Source: an uncultured Oscillospiraceae bacterium (GTDB taxonomy: Bacteria; Bacillota_A; Clostridia; Oscillospirales; Acutalibacteraceae). Taken from it: a stretch of DNA of 64,000 bases. The position numbers were made by a program, and so were the translations under genes. Position 1 is the first letter of the stretch. Every line of letters begins with the position of its first letter. Below are positions 1 through 7,090 of the stretch, piece after piece. The DNA is taken from the NCBI GenBank assembly GCA_910589395.1, contig CAJUTL010000009.1:21863-85862 (forward strand), written 5' to 3'. The notes beneath the pieces are model-generated. The model ran no database searches and was not told where the DNA came from. It saw only the letters and a program-made list of their open reading frames with translations.

Positions 1-1
1 G

Positions 2-469
2 GTAAAAACTGTTACGGGGGAAACCTTCTGCAAGCTTGGGAAGGATATGAAAAATTACGTGTACACCGATATGTGGGCCGGTCCTCCGAAGTACGATGGC
101 GTGTATGATGTAGATGATTCCGTAACAGCTTTGATCCGTACAGAGGGCCCTGTGATCACAGTAAACGGCGCCTGGGCGCAGAACATCGGGGAATCTGAAC
201 AGTACATTGATTTCATGGGCGATAAGGGCGGGATCCGCTTGCACTATGGAAAGGATTTTGATGTGTATACCACAGAAGACGGCGCCCTGGTCAAATACAC
301 GCCCCAGTTCCAAATGAGAGATCATTTCCAAAATGAGATCGATGCTTTCCTTCGGTGCATCAAAACCGGAGAAAAACTGCCTTCCCATATTGACACGGTG
401 ATCGTTACTGCTGAAATGATGCAGGCAATTTACGATTCCGCCGAGCAGCACAAAGAAATTGCATTGTAA
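2..469 (+). CDS. Gfo/Idh/MocA-family oxidoreductase, C-terminal part (5' truncated)
   Basis: The reading frame is open from the first base of the window, so the N-terminal Rossmann NAD(P)-binding domain lies outside. The visible ~155 residues look like the C-terminal alpha/beta substrate domain of a Gfo/Idh/MocA dehydrogenase: a run on mutant-insensitive themes such as GDKGGIRLHYGKDFDVY and a closing helix containing IDAFLRCIKTGEKLPSH and a VTAEMMQAIYDSAE tail, which is the usual end of the family. These enzymes oxidise or epimerise sugars and inositols in the cytoplasm; the substrate cannot be told. A sugar-phosphate isomerase-like gene follows after 19 bp, so the two probably form the end of a sugar-catabolic operon. 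Confidence 0.85.
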   Translation, partial: VKTVTGETFCKLGKDMKNYVYTDMWAGPPKYDGVYDVDDSVTALIRTEGPVITVNGAWAQNIGESEQYIDFMGDKGGIRLHYGKDFDVYTTEDGALVKYTPQFQMRDHFQNEIDAFLRCIKTGEKLPSHIDTVIVTAEMMQAIYDSAEQHKEIAL

Positions 470-488
470 TAAGAGAGGAGTTTATTAA

Positions 489-1331
489 ATGTATCCGTTT
501 TCTATCGGCGTTATGCTGGATTCCTTCCGCGCGGAATTTCCGAAGGCCCTGGATAAGGCGCAGGCTTTAGGCGCAAAGGGAATTCAGGTCTATGCCACAC
601 GAGGTGAAATGTCGCCCCAGCAGATGAGCCCGGAAAAGCGCCGGGAATTTTTGAAGGCTGTAAAGGATCACGGCCTTACGATCTCCGCGCTTTGCGGCGA
701 TCTGGGGCAGGGCTTTGTAAAGCCTGAGTTGAATCCCGGCCTGATCGAGCAGTCAAAGCGAATCCTCGATCTGGCGAAGGATCTGGAAACCGAAGTGGTG
801 ACCACCCATATCGGCGTGGTGCCTGAAGATCCTTCTCATCCTCGATACGCCATTATGCAGGACGCCTGCGGTAAGCTGGCAGAGTATGCCGATTCTTTGC
901 AGGCTCATTTCGCTATTGAAACGGGCCCTGAAAAGGCGGCTACCCTTCGGAATTTCCTGGACGGCCTTCATTCCACTGGTGTTGCGGTAAATCTTGATCC
1001 CGCTAATTTTGTCATGGTTACCGGAGACGATCCGGTACAGGCCGTTTATACCTTAAAAGATTATATCGTTCATACTCACGCCAAGGATGGCCGCCGCCTC
1101 CATTACCGTGACCCTGAGATTCTGTATGGCATGGTGGAGTCCGATATGCTGGAGGATTCCTCTTTCATCGAGCTCCCCTTGGGCGAAGGCGATGTGGATT
1201 TCCCCAATTATCTGAAAGCCCTGCATGAGATCGGTTTCACGGGCTTCCTCACCATTGAGCGCGAGGTAGGGGACGACCCGGAGAAGGATATCGGCGCCGC
1301 TGTTCATTTCCTGGAGGCGCTGATCCGTTGA
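489..1331 (+). CDS. Sugar phosphate isomerase/epimerase (xylose isomerase-like TIM barrel)
   Basis: 280 residues, the normal size for the AP-endonuclease-2/xylose isomerase-like TIM-barrel family. Visible family features are the strand-ending ETEVVTTHIG, AIETGPE, VNLDPANF and VHTHAKDG segments, which supply metal-binding Glu/Asp/His residues, and a C-terminal FTGFLTIERE that usually carries the last metal-ligand Glu. The ATG is preceded by AGAGAGGAG. It lies 19 bp after the Gfo/Idh/MocA gene, a frequent pairing in inositol and rare-sugar degradation. Substrate unknown; the assignment to the family is firm, the reaction is not. Confidence 0.85.
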   Translation: MYPFSIGVMLDSFRAEFPKALDKAQALGAKGIQVYATRGEMSPQQMSPEKRREFLKAVKDHGLTISALCGDLGQGFVKPELNPGLIEQSKRILDLAKDLETEVVTTHIGVVPEDPSHPRYAIMQDACGKLAEYADSLQAHFAIETGPEKAATLRNFLDGLHSTGVAVNLDPANFVMVTGDDPVQAVYTLKDYIVHTHAKDGRRLHYRDPEILYGMVESDMLEDSSFIELPLGEGDVDFPNYLKALHEIGFTGFLTIEREVGDDPEKDIGAAVHFLEALIR

Positions 1332-1343
1332 TCAGAATTTTTG

Positions 1344-1380
1344 GCCGGCACAGGTGTTTACTGTACCGGCTTTTTATTTT
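1344..1380 (+). terminator. Rho-independent terminator of the sugar operon
   Basis: A 10-bp stem (GCCGGCACAG with CTGTACCGGC, one C-A mismatch) with a 7-nt loop is followed by TTTTTATTTT. Confidence 0.8.
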
Positions 1381-1484
1381 GCAAAAATGGTTGTAAAACG
1401 GGGAACACTGTGGTAGAATCTGTGAGGATTTTCAGAGCACACTGATTTTGTAGCGAAAACAGAGACAGCGGTGAGGTGCCGGAA

Positions 1485-2375
1485 ATGGTAAGGAATTCAA
1501 AAAAGCAAAAAATTTTTTCACGGAGCGATCTTCCCAATTTGAAAACCTTTGGCATTGTAAACCTGGGGGTATTTCTTCTCTCTTTAGGTGTTTATTTTTT
1601 CAAATTCCCCAATCATTTTACAACAGGGGGAGTCAGCGGTATTTCCATTATTTTGGGAAACGTGATCCCTTTTTTATCTCCGGCAACGATCATGTCTATC
1701 GTCAATGTTCTTCTGCTCGTGGTAGGTTTTTTAGTGATCGGACGAGAGTTCGGAGTTTTGACCACCTATTGCAGCCTGATGTTTTCTTTTGAGACCTGGC
1801 TTTTGGAAAAGCTGTATCCCATGACGGCGCCTTTTACAGACCAGCCGCTTTTAGAGCTTTGTTTTGCCATTATGCTGCCTGCGGTTGGTTCAGCTCTATT
1901 GTTCAACTGTAACGCCTCCAGCGGCGGAACAGATATTGTTGCGATGATCCTGAAGAAATATACCGGCCTTACGGATATTGGAAAGGCCCTGTTTGTCAGC
2001 GACAGCTTGATCGCCTTTTCTGCCTGCTTCATTTTTGGCATGAAAACCGGACTTTTCTCTCTGCTGGGGCTGTTTCTGAAAGCTTTTGTTGTGGATTCTG
2101 TGATCGAAAGCATCAACCTGTGCAAATTTTTTTCCATTGTGACCTCCAAGCCGGAGGAGGTTTGCCAGTATATTATTCACACTTTGAACCACAGCTCTAC
2201 TGTGCTGAATGCGGAGGGCGCCTATTCTCACACAGAGCGTAAAGTGATCCTCACCGCTTGCCGGCGCGGCGAGGCAGTAAAGCTCCGCCAAAAGCTGAAA
2301 GAAATAGACCCGCAGGCTTTCATGTTTATTACAAATACCAGTGAGATCATCGGCAAGGGCTTCCGTTCTGTATAG
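1485..2375 (+). CDS. YitT family (DUF2179) membrane protein
   Basis: About 296 residues. The first two thirds hold five or six hydrophobic segments (for example FGIVNLGVFLLSLGVYFFKF and the TIMSIVNVLLLVVGFLVIG region) with the family's NASSGGTDIVAMIL motif. The last ~80 residues are the soluble DUF2179 domain, an ACT-like fold around FFSIVTSKPEEVCQYI and HTERKVILTACRR. Function is not established; members are widespread in Firmicutes. I place the start at ATG 1485, 8 nt after GAGG, rather than at the GTG nine bases earlier. A terminator follows, so it is probably monocistronic. Confidence 0.85.
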   Translation: MVRNSKKQKIFSRSDLPNLKTFGIVNLGVFLLSLGVYFFKFPNHFTTGGVSGISIILGNVIPFLSPATIMSIVNVLLLVVGFLVIGREFGVLTTYCSLMFSFETWLLEKLYPMTAPFTDQPLLELCFAIMLPAVGSALLFNCNASSGGTDIVAMILKKYTGLTDIGKALFVSDSLIAFSACFIFGMKTGLFSLLGLFLKAFVVDSVIESINLCKFFSIVTSKPEEVCQYIIHTLNHSSTVLNAEGAYSHTERKVILTACRRGEAVKLRQKLKEIDPQAFMFITNTSEIIGKGFRSV

Positions 2376-2386
2376 AGGTCTTGAAA

Positions 2387-2411
2387 GGCAGACTGGCGGT
2401 CTGTCTTTTTT
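2387..2411 (+). terminator. Terminator of the YitT gene
   Basis: GGCAGAC-TGGCG-GTCTGTC (7 bp with one G-U) followed by six T. Confidence 0.75.
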
Positions 2412-2547
2412 CTTTGGAGATATCGTTTGAAAAAAGTGTTGGCAAGTGGTATACTGAATGGAAAAGATAGGTTTTCGGCAGACCAAGGGATTTTTTCTTT
2501 TCATCAACATGAGAAAAAACTTATAGAATAGGGAAAGAGGCGGAGAA

Positions 2548-3141
2548 ATGGCGGACAATTTATATCAAGAAGAATTTTGCAAAATTTATCAGGAGCATGT
2601 GACCAGAGAAGGGGGAGACAGGCTGCTTTCCTGGCTTTCCACCACAGATTTCTTTTCCGCTCCTGCCAGCACGAAGTACCATTGCGCCTGTGAATTTGGC
2701 TTGGTTCGTCACAGCGTCAATGTGTATCAGGTTCTAAGGGATAAATATTTTGAAGAAGGGGACAGTGAAGAAAGCTTTGCTTTATGCGGGCTTTTGCACG
2801 ACGTGTGTAAGGCGCAGTTTTACAAGGTGTCCACCCGCAATGTAAAAAATGACGAGACCGGCGCCTGGGAGAAAAAGCCATACTATACGATCGAAGACGC
2901 GTTTCCCTACGGTCACGGTGAAAAATCTGTTTATCTGATCGAGCGTTTCGTTCGTTTGAAGCCGGCGGAGGCTATGGCGATCCGCTGGCATATGGGGGGC
3001 TTTGATGATGCTGTAAAGGGAGGAAGCTTTGCAAGCAGCGCTGCTTTTGACCGTTACCCGCTTGCGGTAAAGCTTCACTTAGCTGATCTGGAGGCGACCT
3101 ATTTGAAGGAGCATGGAACCTCTGAGATCCGCCGCGGATAA
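2548..3141 (+). CDS. HD-domain protein, putative phosphohydrolase
   Basis: 197 residues. An HD-type metal site is visible: a histidine in the GLVRHSVNV stretch (around residue 57), the doublet in LLHDVCKAQFY (around residue 87), and a later histidine in IRWHMGGFDD (around residue 150). That spacing fits a metal-dependent phosphohydrolase, although the nucleotide or other phosphoester substrate cannot be named. The ATG has AAAGAGGCGGAG upstream. The ABC ATPase gene begins 28 bp after its stop codon on the same strand. Confidence 0.75.
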   Translation: MADNLYQEEFCKIYQEHVTREGGDRLLSWLSTTDFFSAPASTKYHCACEFGLVRHSVNVYQVLRDKYFEEGDSEESFALCGLLHDVCKAQFYKVSTRNVKNDETGAWEKKPYYTIEDAFPYGHGEKSVYLIERFVRLKPAEAMAIRWHMGGFDDAVKGGSFASSAAFDRYPLAVKLHLADLEATYLKEHGTSEIRRG

Positions 3142-3169
3142 ACTTTTATCAAAAAAGAGGGCGTGTTTT

Positions 3170-4243
3170 ATGGAAGCAATCTCAGCATATGAGCTTTCTA
3201 AAAAATATGGCAGTATCTCCGCGCTTCATGGCTTGAATCTCCAGGTTTCTCAGGGAAGTATTTTCGCCTGTGTCGGGAAGGAAAAGTCAGGAAAAACCAC
3301 GCTGATCCGACTGTTGGCCGGGCTTTGCCGCCCCACGGCGGGCGAATGCTCTTTATTGGGTTTTTCTCCTGCTTTTGAAGCGGAAAAGCTGCATGGTGTG
3401 ACCGGAACCGTGCTGCATACCTCCCGGCTTTACCGGGAAATGACCCTTTCGGAAAATCTGCGTTTTTTTGCGGATATCAACGGGGTGGACCAAAACGATG
3501 CGCTGGATCGCGTTTCGTTTCTTCTGCATCGTTTGGATATTTGGGAGGGTCGGGATGAAAAGCCAAACGCGCTGCCCACCGATGTGCTGCGGCGTGCTTC
3601 TCTGGCAAGAGCATTGATGCACCGCCCTCAGGTGCTTTTACTGGATGAGCCCGCAGATGGATTGGATACGGAGGCAGCGACCAGCGTGCAGGAGCTTCTC
3701 ACATATTTGATTTCCCAGGAGGGTATTACCGTACTGCTTTGTACAGAAGATATGAAATATGCCCAAGGCCTTGGAGACGAATTTGGCTTATTGCGAGAAG
3801 GCTCTTTTCTGGCAAAGGGAGATCTGGTCAGTCTGCGTCAGGATTCCGGCGTTCCTTACCGGGCGGCTTTTCGTTTTGAAGAAGGTGAAACACCTTTGGC
3901 GGGTTTCCGGCTGACGGAGGGTCTATGGAAAAAAGAGATCCCTTCGGAAGAGGAATTGCCGAAATTGATCTCGCAGGCAGTGAACAGCGGGAAAAGACTG
4001 TATGAAGCGAAGCTGATCAAGCCCTCACTGGAAGAGATCTATACCGCTTATGCAACTGGCAGAGTACAAAGGATAGGTGATGCTGATGAACAGGGAAACA
4101 AATACGACAAGTACGAGGAGTCATCGGAACCAGCAGCCGATATCTCGACAGAAGGCTTCACGGACCAGACAGCCGCAGAAGCAGGCAACGGAGAATGGCA
4201 GGACTACGAGACAGGCGACCCGGGCGAACCAGAAGCCCCGTAA
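3170..4243 (+). CDS. ABC transporter ATP-binding protein with degenerate signature motif
   Basis: 357 residues from ATG 3170 (AAAAGAGG 9 nt upstream; an earlier in-frame start lacks this). Walker A is GKEKSGKTT (about residues 38-46) and Walker B is VLLLDEPADGLD. The usual LSGGQ signature is replaced by LPTDVLRRASLARAL, and the H-loop position reads LLCTEDMKYA without histidine. The C-terminal third resembles the extension of ABC-2 type ATPases and ends in an acidic Pro/Glu-rich tail. It pairs with the ABC-2 permease gene, whose start lies 164 bp inside this gene. Substrate unknown. Lack of canonical signature and switch histidine suggests weak hydrolysis or a regulatory role, which is inference. 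Confidence 0.85.
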   Translation: MEAISAYELSKKYGSISALHGLNLQVSQGSIFACVGKEKSGKTTLIRLLAGLCRPTAGECSLLGFSPAFEAEKLHGVTGTVLHTSRLYREMTLSENLRFFADINGVDQNDALDRVSFLLHRLDIWEGRDEKPNALPTDVLRRASLARALMHRPQVLLLDEPADGLDTEAATSVQELLTYLISQEGITVLLCTEDMKYAQGLGDEFGLLREGSFLAKGDLVSLRQDSGVPYRAAFRFEEGETPLAGFRLTEGLWKKEIPSEEELPKLISQAVNSGKRLYEAKLIKPSLEEIYTAYATGRVQRIGDADEQGNKYDKYEESSEPAADISTEGFTDQTAAEAGNGEWQDYETGDPGEPEAP

Positions 4244-5054
4244 GCTTTTTTCTTCCGCTGAGTCCGTGCTGGTCGGAAAAGATCTTGGCGCAATTTGGAA
4301 ACGCAAGGGAATTCGGGCTCTGCTGATGGTACTGCCGGTCATTTTGGTAGTGATTTTGCCGCTGACCTATTTTGTGGCGATCAGCTTGTTTCCTGTACCG
4401 AAAAATACGTCCTTTTCCGATTCCATACAAACGCTGCTTTCTGAAAAAAGCGGAGAATACGGTTACCGCCAATTTTGGCTGGACGCTTTTACTACACTAC
4501 TGTGTCCGCTTTTGTTTTTGATGGTTCCCGTTGTTTGTGCGGTGGCTTCCGCTTCCTGTGCCTTTGTCGGAGAAAAGGAAAATGGCACATTAGAAACATT
4601 GTTCTTGACCTCCATGAATCCCAAATCTGTGTTCAGCGCTAAGATCACGACCTGTTCGCTGATTTCCGTGGTCATTTCTCTGGTTTCCTTTTTGGCTTTT
4701 TCCATTATTGCCTCAGTAGCGGATCTTTTGCTTTCGGCGCCTTATTTCTTCAATTTGGAATGGCTTGTCACAGTTCTTTTTCTGATGCCGGTGCTGGCGC
4801 TGTTTTCTGTTACGTTTGTCAGCCTTGTCCTGCCAAGAGTGTACAGTGTAGGAGAGTCTCTTCAAACTATGGGATATTTGATCCTTCCCTTTATTTTGTT
4901 GTATTTGGCCCAGTTTACCGGGATTTTTCAGATCAATGCGCTGCTGCTGATCGGTCTTGCTGTTCTCTTGGCCGTTTTTTCCATTCTTTTATTTAATCTG
5001 TCTTCCCGAAAATTCCAGGCGGACTACTTGCTTACAAAGGAAGCGGAAGACTAA
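4080..5054 (+). CDS. ABC-2 type transporter permease
   Basis: About 324 residues from ATG 4080, placed 7 nt after AAAGG; a second ATG at 4086 is possible. The first ~60 residues are a strongly basic, Arg/Gln/Thr-rich tail encoded in the overlap with the ATPase gene. Then come six hydrophobic segments: one near residues 82-105, a cluster starting FWLDAFTTLLCPLLFLMVP, and pairs near the C-terminus. CAFVGEKENGTLETLFLTSM is the hallmark of the ABC-2 family (Glu-rich stretch before the third helix), as in GldF/NatB-like exporters. With the ATPase it would form an exporter in the cytoplasmic membrane; substrate unknown. Confidence 0.85.
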   Translation: MLMNRETNTTSTRSHRNQQPISRQKASRTRQPQKQATENGRTTRQATRANQKPRKLFSSAESVLVGKDLGAIWKRKGIRALLMVLPVILVVILPLTYFVAISLFPVPKNTSFSDSIQTLLSEKSGEYGYRQFWLDAFTTLLCPLLFLMVPVVCAVASASCAFVGEKENGTLETLFLTSMNPKSVFSAKITTCSLISVVISLVSFLAFSIIASVADLLLSAPYFFNLEWLVTVLFLMPVLALFSVTFVSLVLPRVYSVGESLQTMGYLILPFILLYLAQFTGIFQINALLLIGLAVLLAVFSILLFNLSSRKFQADYLLTKEAED

Positions 5055-5157
5055 TTGTTTCCAGATGCATTTACTTGACAAAGGAAAGAGAGTTTGGTAG
5101 ATTAGTAGCATTGGATCGATGATATATTTTATTTTTAACACAGGAGAGCGTATAAAA

Positions 5158-5418
5158 ATGGAGATTCATTACATTCCCCAGGGCGTTTGTTCCAAGCAGA
5201 TCGATATTGTTTTAGAAAACGATATCATTCAGTCCGTGAAATTTACCGGTGGGTGCAGCGGCAATACCCAGGGGGTCGCTGCTCTGGCACAAGGAATGAA
5301 GGTACAGGAGTACATTAAGCGTTGCAAGGATATTCGCTGCGGCGCAAAATCCACCTCCTGTCCTGCTCAGCTGGCGCTGGCCTTACAGGAGGCGCTGGAA
5401 TCTGTTTCGGCCACTTGA
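5158..5418 (+). CDS. TSCPD domain protein (TIGR03905 family)
   Basis: 86 residues, the usual length. Start ATG 5158 follows AGGAG. The protein carries GGCSGNTQGV near residue 30 and GAKSTSCPAQLALAL near residue 67, the domain found at the C-terminus of vitamin B12-dependent ribonucleotide reductases. Four cysteines (QGVCSKQ, GGCSGN, KRCKDIRCG, TSCPA) could bind metal. Free-standing members are common in Clostridia and their function is unknown. Two hairpins follow the gene. Confidence 0.85.
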   Translation: MEIHYIPQGVCSKQIDIVLENDIIQSVKFTGGCSGNTQGVAALAQGMKVQEYIKRCKDIRCGAKSTSCPAQLALALQEALESVSAT

Positions 5419-5420
5419 TA

Positions 5421-5459
5421 GATGGCAACACCGCACAATCTTTGTGCGGTGTTGCCATC
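5421..5459 (+). repeat. Perfect 18-bp palindrome, minimal relative of the 38.6-kb element
   Basis: GATGGCAACACCGCACAA is followed by TCT and its exact reverse complement. No T run follows, so it is not a classic terminator. Its core GGCAACACCGCACAA differs by one base from the left terminal repeat of the palindromic element at 38639-38818 and matches that element's right repeat closely. Confidence 0.75.
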
Positions 5460-5483
5460 GGAAAAAACGAGAGAATAGGGAAA

Positions 5484-5514
5484 GGGGCACTGCTAAAAGC
5501 AGTGCCCCTTTTTT
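5484..5514 (+). terminator. Strong terminator after the TSCPD gene
   Basis: Perfect 11-bp stem GGGGCACTGCT, loop AAA, followed by six T. On the minus strand it sits after the Cys-rich peptide gene, but there the U run is only TTT. Confidence 0.9.
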
Positions 5515-5555
5515 GCTGGCTTAAAAAGCGAATAGGGCAGATGCCCGCACGCTAT

Positions 5556-5702
5556 TTAGCAGCAGCCGCAGCCATTGCCGCAGTCGTTGTTGCCACAGCC
5601 ACAGCCGCCATTATTGGCGAAGCTGCCGCAGCCACCGCAGCAGAGAAGGATCAGGATGATGATGATGATCCAAGAGCAACCTCCGTTACCACAACCACAC
5701 AT
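5556..5702 (-). CDS. 48-residue Cys/Gly-rich membrane peptide
   Basis: An ATG on the minus strand follows a textbook AAAGGAGG by 9-10 nt and opens a 48-codon frame ending in TAA. The peptide starts MCGCGNGGCSW, has one hydrophobic helix (five Ile followed by LILL, residues 12-20), and then a Gly/Cys/Asn tail. It holds 12 Cys and 14 Gly; CC occurs at 21-22 and at the very end. Similar peptides occur in Firmicutes and are sometimes labelled chorion-like high-cysteine proteins, a name without functional meaning. A membrane anchor with a metal-binding or cross-linked tail (possibly a spore-coat component) is inference. It is too short for routine gene calling. Confidence 0.75.
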   Translation of the reverse strand: MCGCGNGGCSWIIIIILILLCCGGCGSFANNGGCGCGNNDCGNGCGCC

Positions 5703-6016
5703 GGAAGAGCGCCTCCTTTCATTTACACTCCTATCATATGGCGAACCCCAAAAAGTGTTACAGAAGTTAAGTCAGCCTCGCATAATTTACGAATATTGCC
5801 TTGAACGACATCTCCGGCATGCGAAGTCGGATTGCAGGGCATCAGCTGCCTGCGCTGCCTTTCTGCACTCTGCTGAAAAAATTTTTGCCGCGCTATATCA
5901 ATTAGAATGATGAGGTGTTTCCTTAAAAATAAAAGAAAATCGAAGCATAAGGGAGAAAACAAGAGGATTTTTCGAATTGAGCGTTGTTAAATCGCCTTGT
6001 TTGACTTTTTCTGATC

Positions 6017-6044
6017 TTGATTTTCCATGAAAATCAGGTATAAT
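6017..6044 (+). promoter_or_regulatory. Sigma-A type promoter of the ctsR operon
   Basis: TTGATT at 6017-6022, 16-bp spacer, perfect TATAAT at 6039-6044, directly before the CtsR operator. Between this promoter and the Cys-rich peptide gene (5703-6016) I see no gene; short frames there have no ribosome site. Confidence 0.85.
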
Positions 6045-6047
6045 AAA

Positions 6048-6064
6048 AGTCAAAGAAAGTCAAA
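6048..6064 (+). promoter_or_regulatory. CtsR operator (heptanucleotide direct repeat)
   Basis: AGTCAAA-GAA-AGTCAAA is an exact match to the CtsR-box consensus RGTCAAA-NAN-RGTCAAA. It begins 4 bp after the -10 box, covering the transcription start, so CtsR binding would block its own operon. Confidence 0.93.
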
Positions 6065-6085
6065 GACAGAAACGGAAGTGGTTTT

Positions 6086-6538
6086 GTGCGTATCAGCGAC
6101 AGTGTGGCAAACTATATTTTAGAGCTGCTAAAAGAGGCGGACGGTATTGCGGAAATTCAGCGAAATGAATTGGCAGGCTCTCTTGGCTGTGTTCCCAGTC
6201 AAATCAATTACGTTCTTGCTTCCCGTTTTACACCGGAGCAAGGGTATTTGGTGGAAAGCCGCCGGGGCGGAGGAGGCTACATTCGAATCACCAGACTTCA
6301 AATCTCTAAACCGGATATGATCATGCATATTATCAATGCGGTAGGAGATACCTTGGACGCGGGAACAGCTCGTGCCATGTCGGAAAACATGCTGCAAAAC
6401 GGAATACTCAGTAAAGAGGCGGTAGATTTGATCCAGGCCGCCGTTTCGGAAAAGGCCTTGGCTCTTGTCCCCAGGGAGCTTCGGAACTATGTACGGGCTT
6501 CGGTTTATAAAAACATGTTGATTGCCGCAAGGGCATAA
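6086..6538 (+). CDS. ctsR: CtsR, class III heat-shock repressor
   Basis: 150 residues, starting at GTG with GGAAGTGG upstream. The N-terminal winged helix contains ELAGSLGCVPSQINYVLASRF and the glycine-rich wing SRRGGGGYIRI (about residues 62-72), the thermosensing and DNA-contacting loop of the family. The C-terminal helical domain is the McsB/dimer contact part. CtsR represses clp genes at normal temperature and is displaced or degraded under heat stress. First gene of ctsR-mcsA-mcsB-clpC and autoregulated through the box at 6048-6064. Confidence 0.96.
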   Translation: MRISDSVANYILELLKEADGIAEIQRNELAGSLGCVPSQINYVLASRFTPEQGYLVESRRGGGGYIRITRLQISKPDMIMHIINAVGDTLDAGTARAMSENMLQNGILSKEAVDLIQAAVSEKALALVPRELRNYVRASVYKNMLIAARA

Positions 6539-6574
6539 TTGGATATTTGGTTAGCAAAAAAGGAGGAAAGCTTT

Positions 6575-7090
6575 ATGATTTGCCAAGTCTGTGGAAAGAA
6601 AACAGCAACGACCCATATTAAAACGATCGTCAACGGGCAACTGACACAATATCATTTGTGCAGCGATTGCGCCAAAGAAAAGGGATATGGAAACCTGTTT
6701 GATACATGGGATTTGGGATTTGGACCCATGCTGGGAGGCCTGATTGGGAAAAGCCATGGAGAAAATTCGGTGCTGCGCTGTAAAAAGTGCGGTTCCAGCT
6801 TCGCCGAAATCGCGAAGACGGGGAACCTTGGCTGCGAGGAGTGCTATAAAACCTTTCGCCGCCAGCTGCTGCCCCTGATCCAGAGGATTCATGGAACTGT
6901 TCACCACAAGGGAAAAAGACCCGGCAGCTCCGCACTGCGTATTTCCGATTCTACCGGGCAGATGGTGCCGGTACCGCAAGCCTCTTTGGAGGAAAAGAAG
7001 CTTCTGCTGCGTCAGGCGATCGAAGCACAGGAGTTTGAGAAAGCCGCGGTATTGAGAGATGAAATAAAGGAGATGGAAGGCAATGGCTGA
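6575..7090 (+). CDS. mcsA: McsA, zinc-binding activator of McsB
   Basis: 171 residues from ATG 6575, which follows AAAAAGGAGG. Two zinc-finger pairs are visible: CxxC at residues 3/6 with CSDC at 29-32, and CKKC with CEEC near residues 70-95. The C-terminal UVR motif (LLLRQAIEAQEFEKAAVLRDEIKEM) ends the protein. In Bacillus, McsA stimulates the arginine kinase McsB and links it to ClpC. It ends 8 bp inside mcsB, which indicates translational coupling. Confidence 0.94.
   Translation: MICQVCGKKTATTHIKTIVNGQLTQYHLCSDCAKEKGYGNLFDTWDLGFGPMLGGLIGKSHGENSVLRCKKCGSSFAEIAKTGNLGCEECYKTFRRQLLPLIQRIHGTVHHKGKRPGSSALRISDSTGQMVPVPQASLEEKKLLLRQAIEAQEFEKAAVLRDEIKEMEGNG

Noticed and set aside
5322..5910. Ala-rich and Gln/Pro-rich plus-strand frames
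   Set aside because: They mirror the GGC/TGC codons of the minus-strand Cys/Gly peptide and run through two hairpins.
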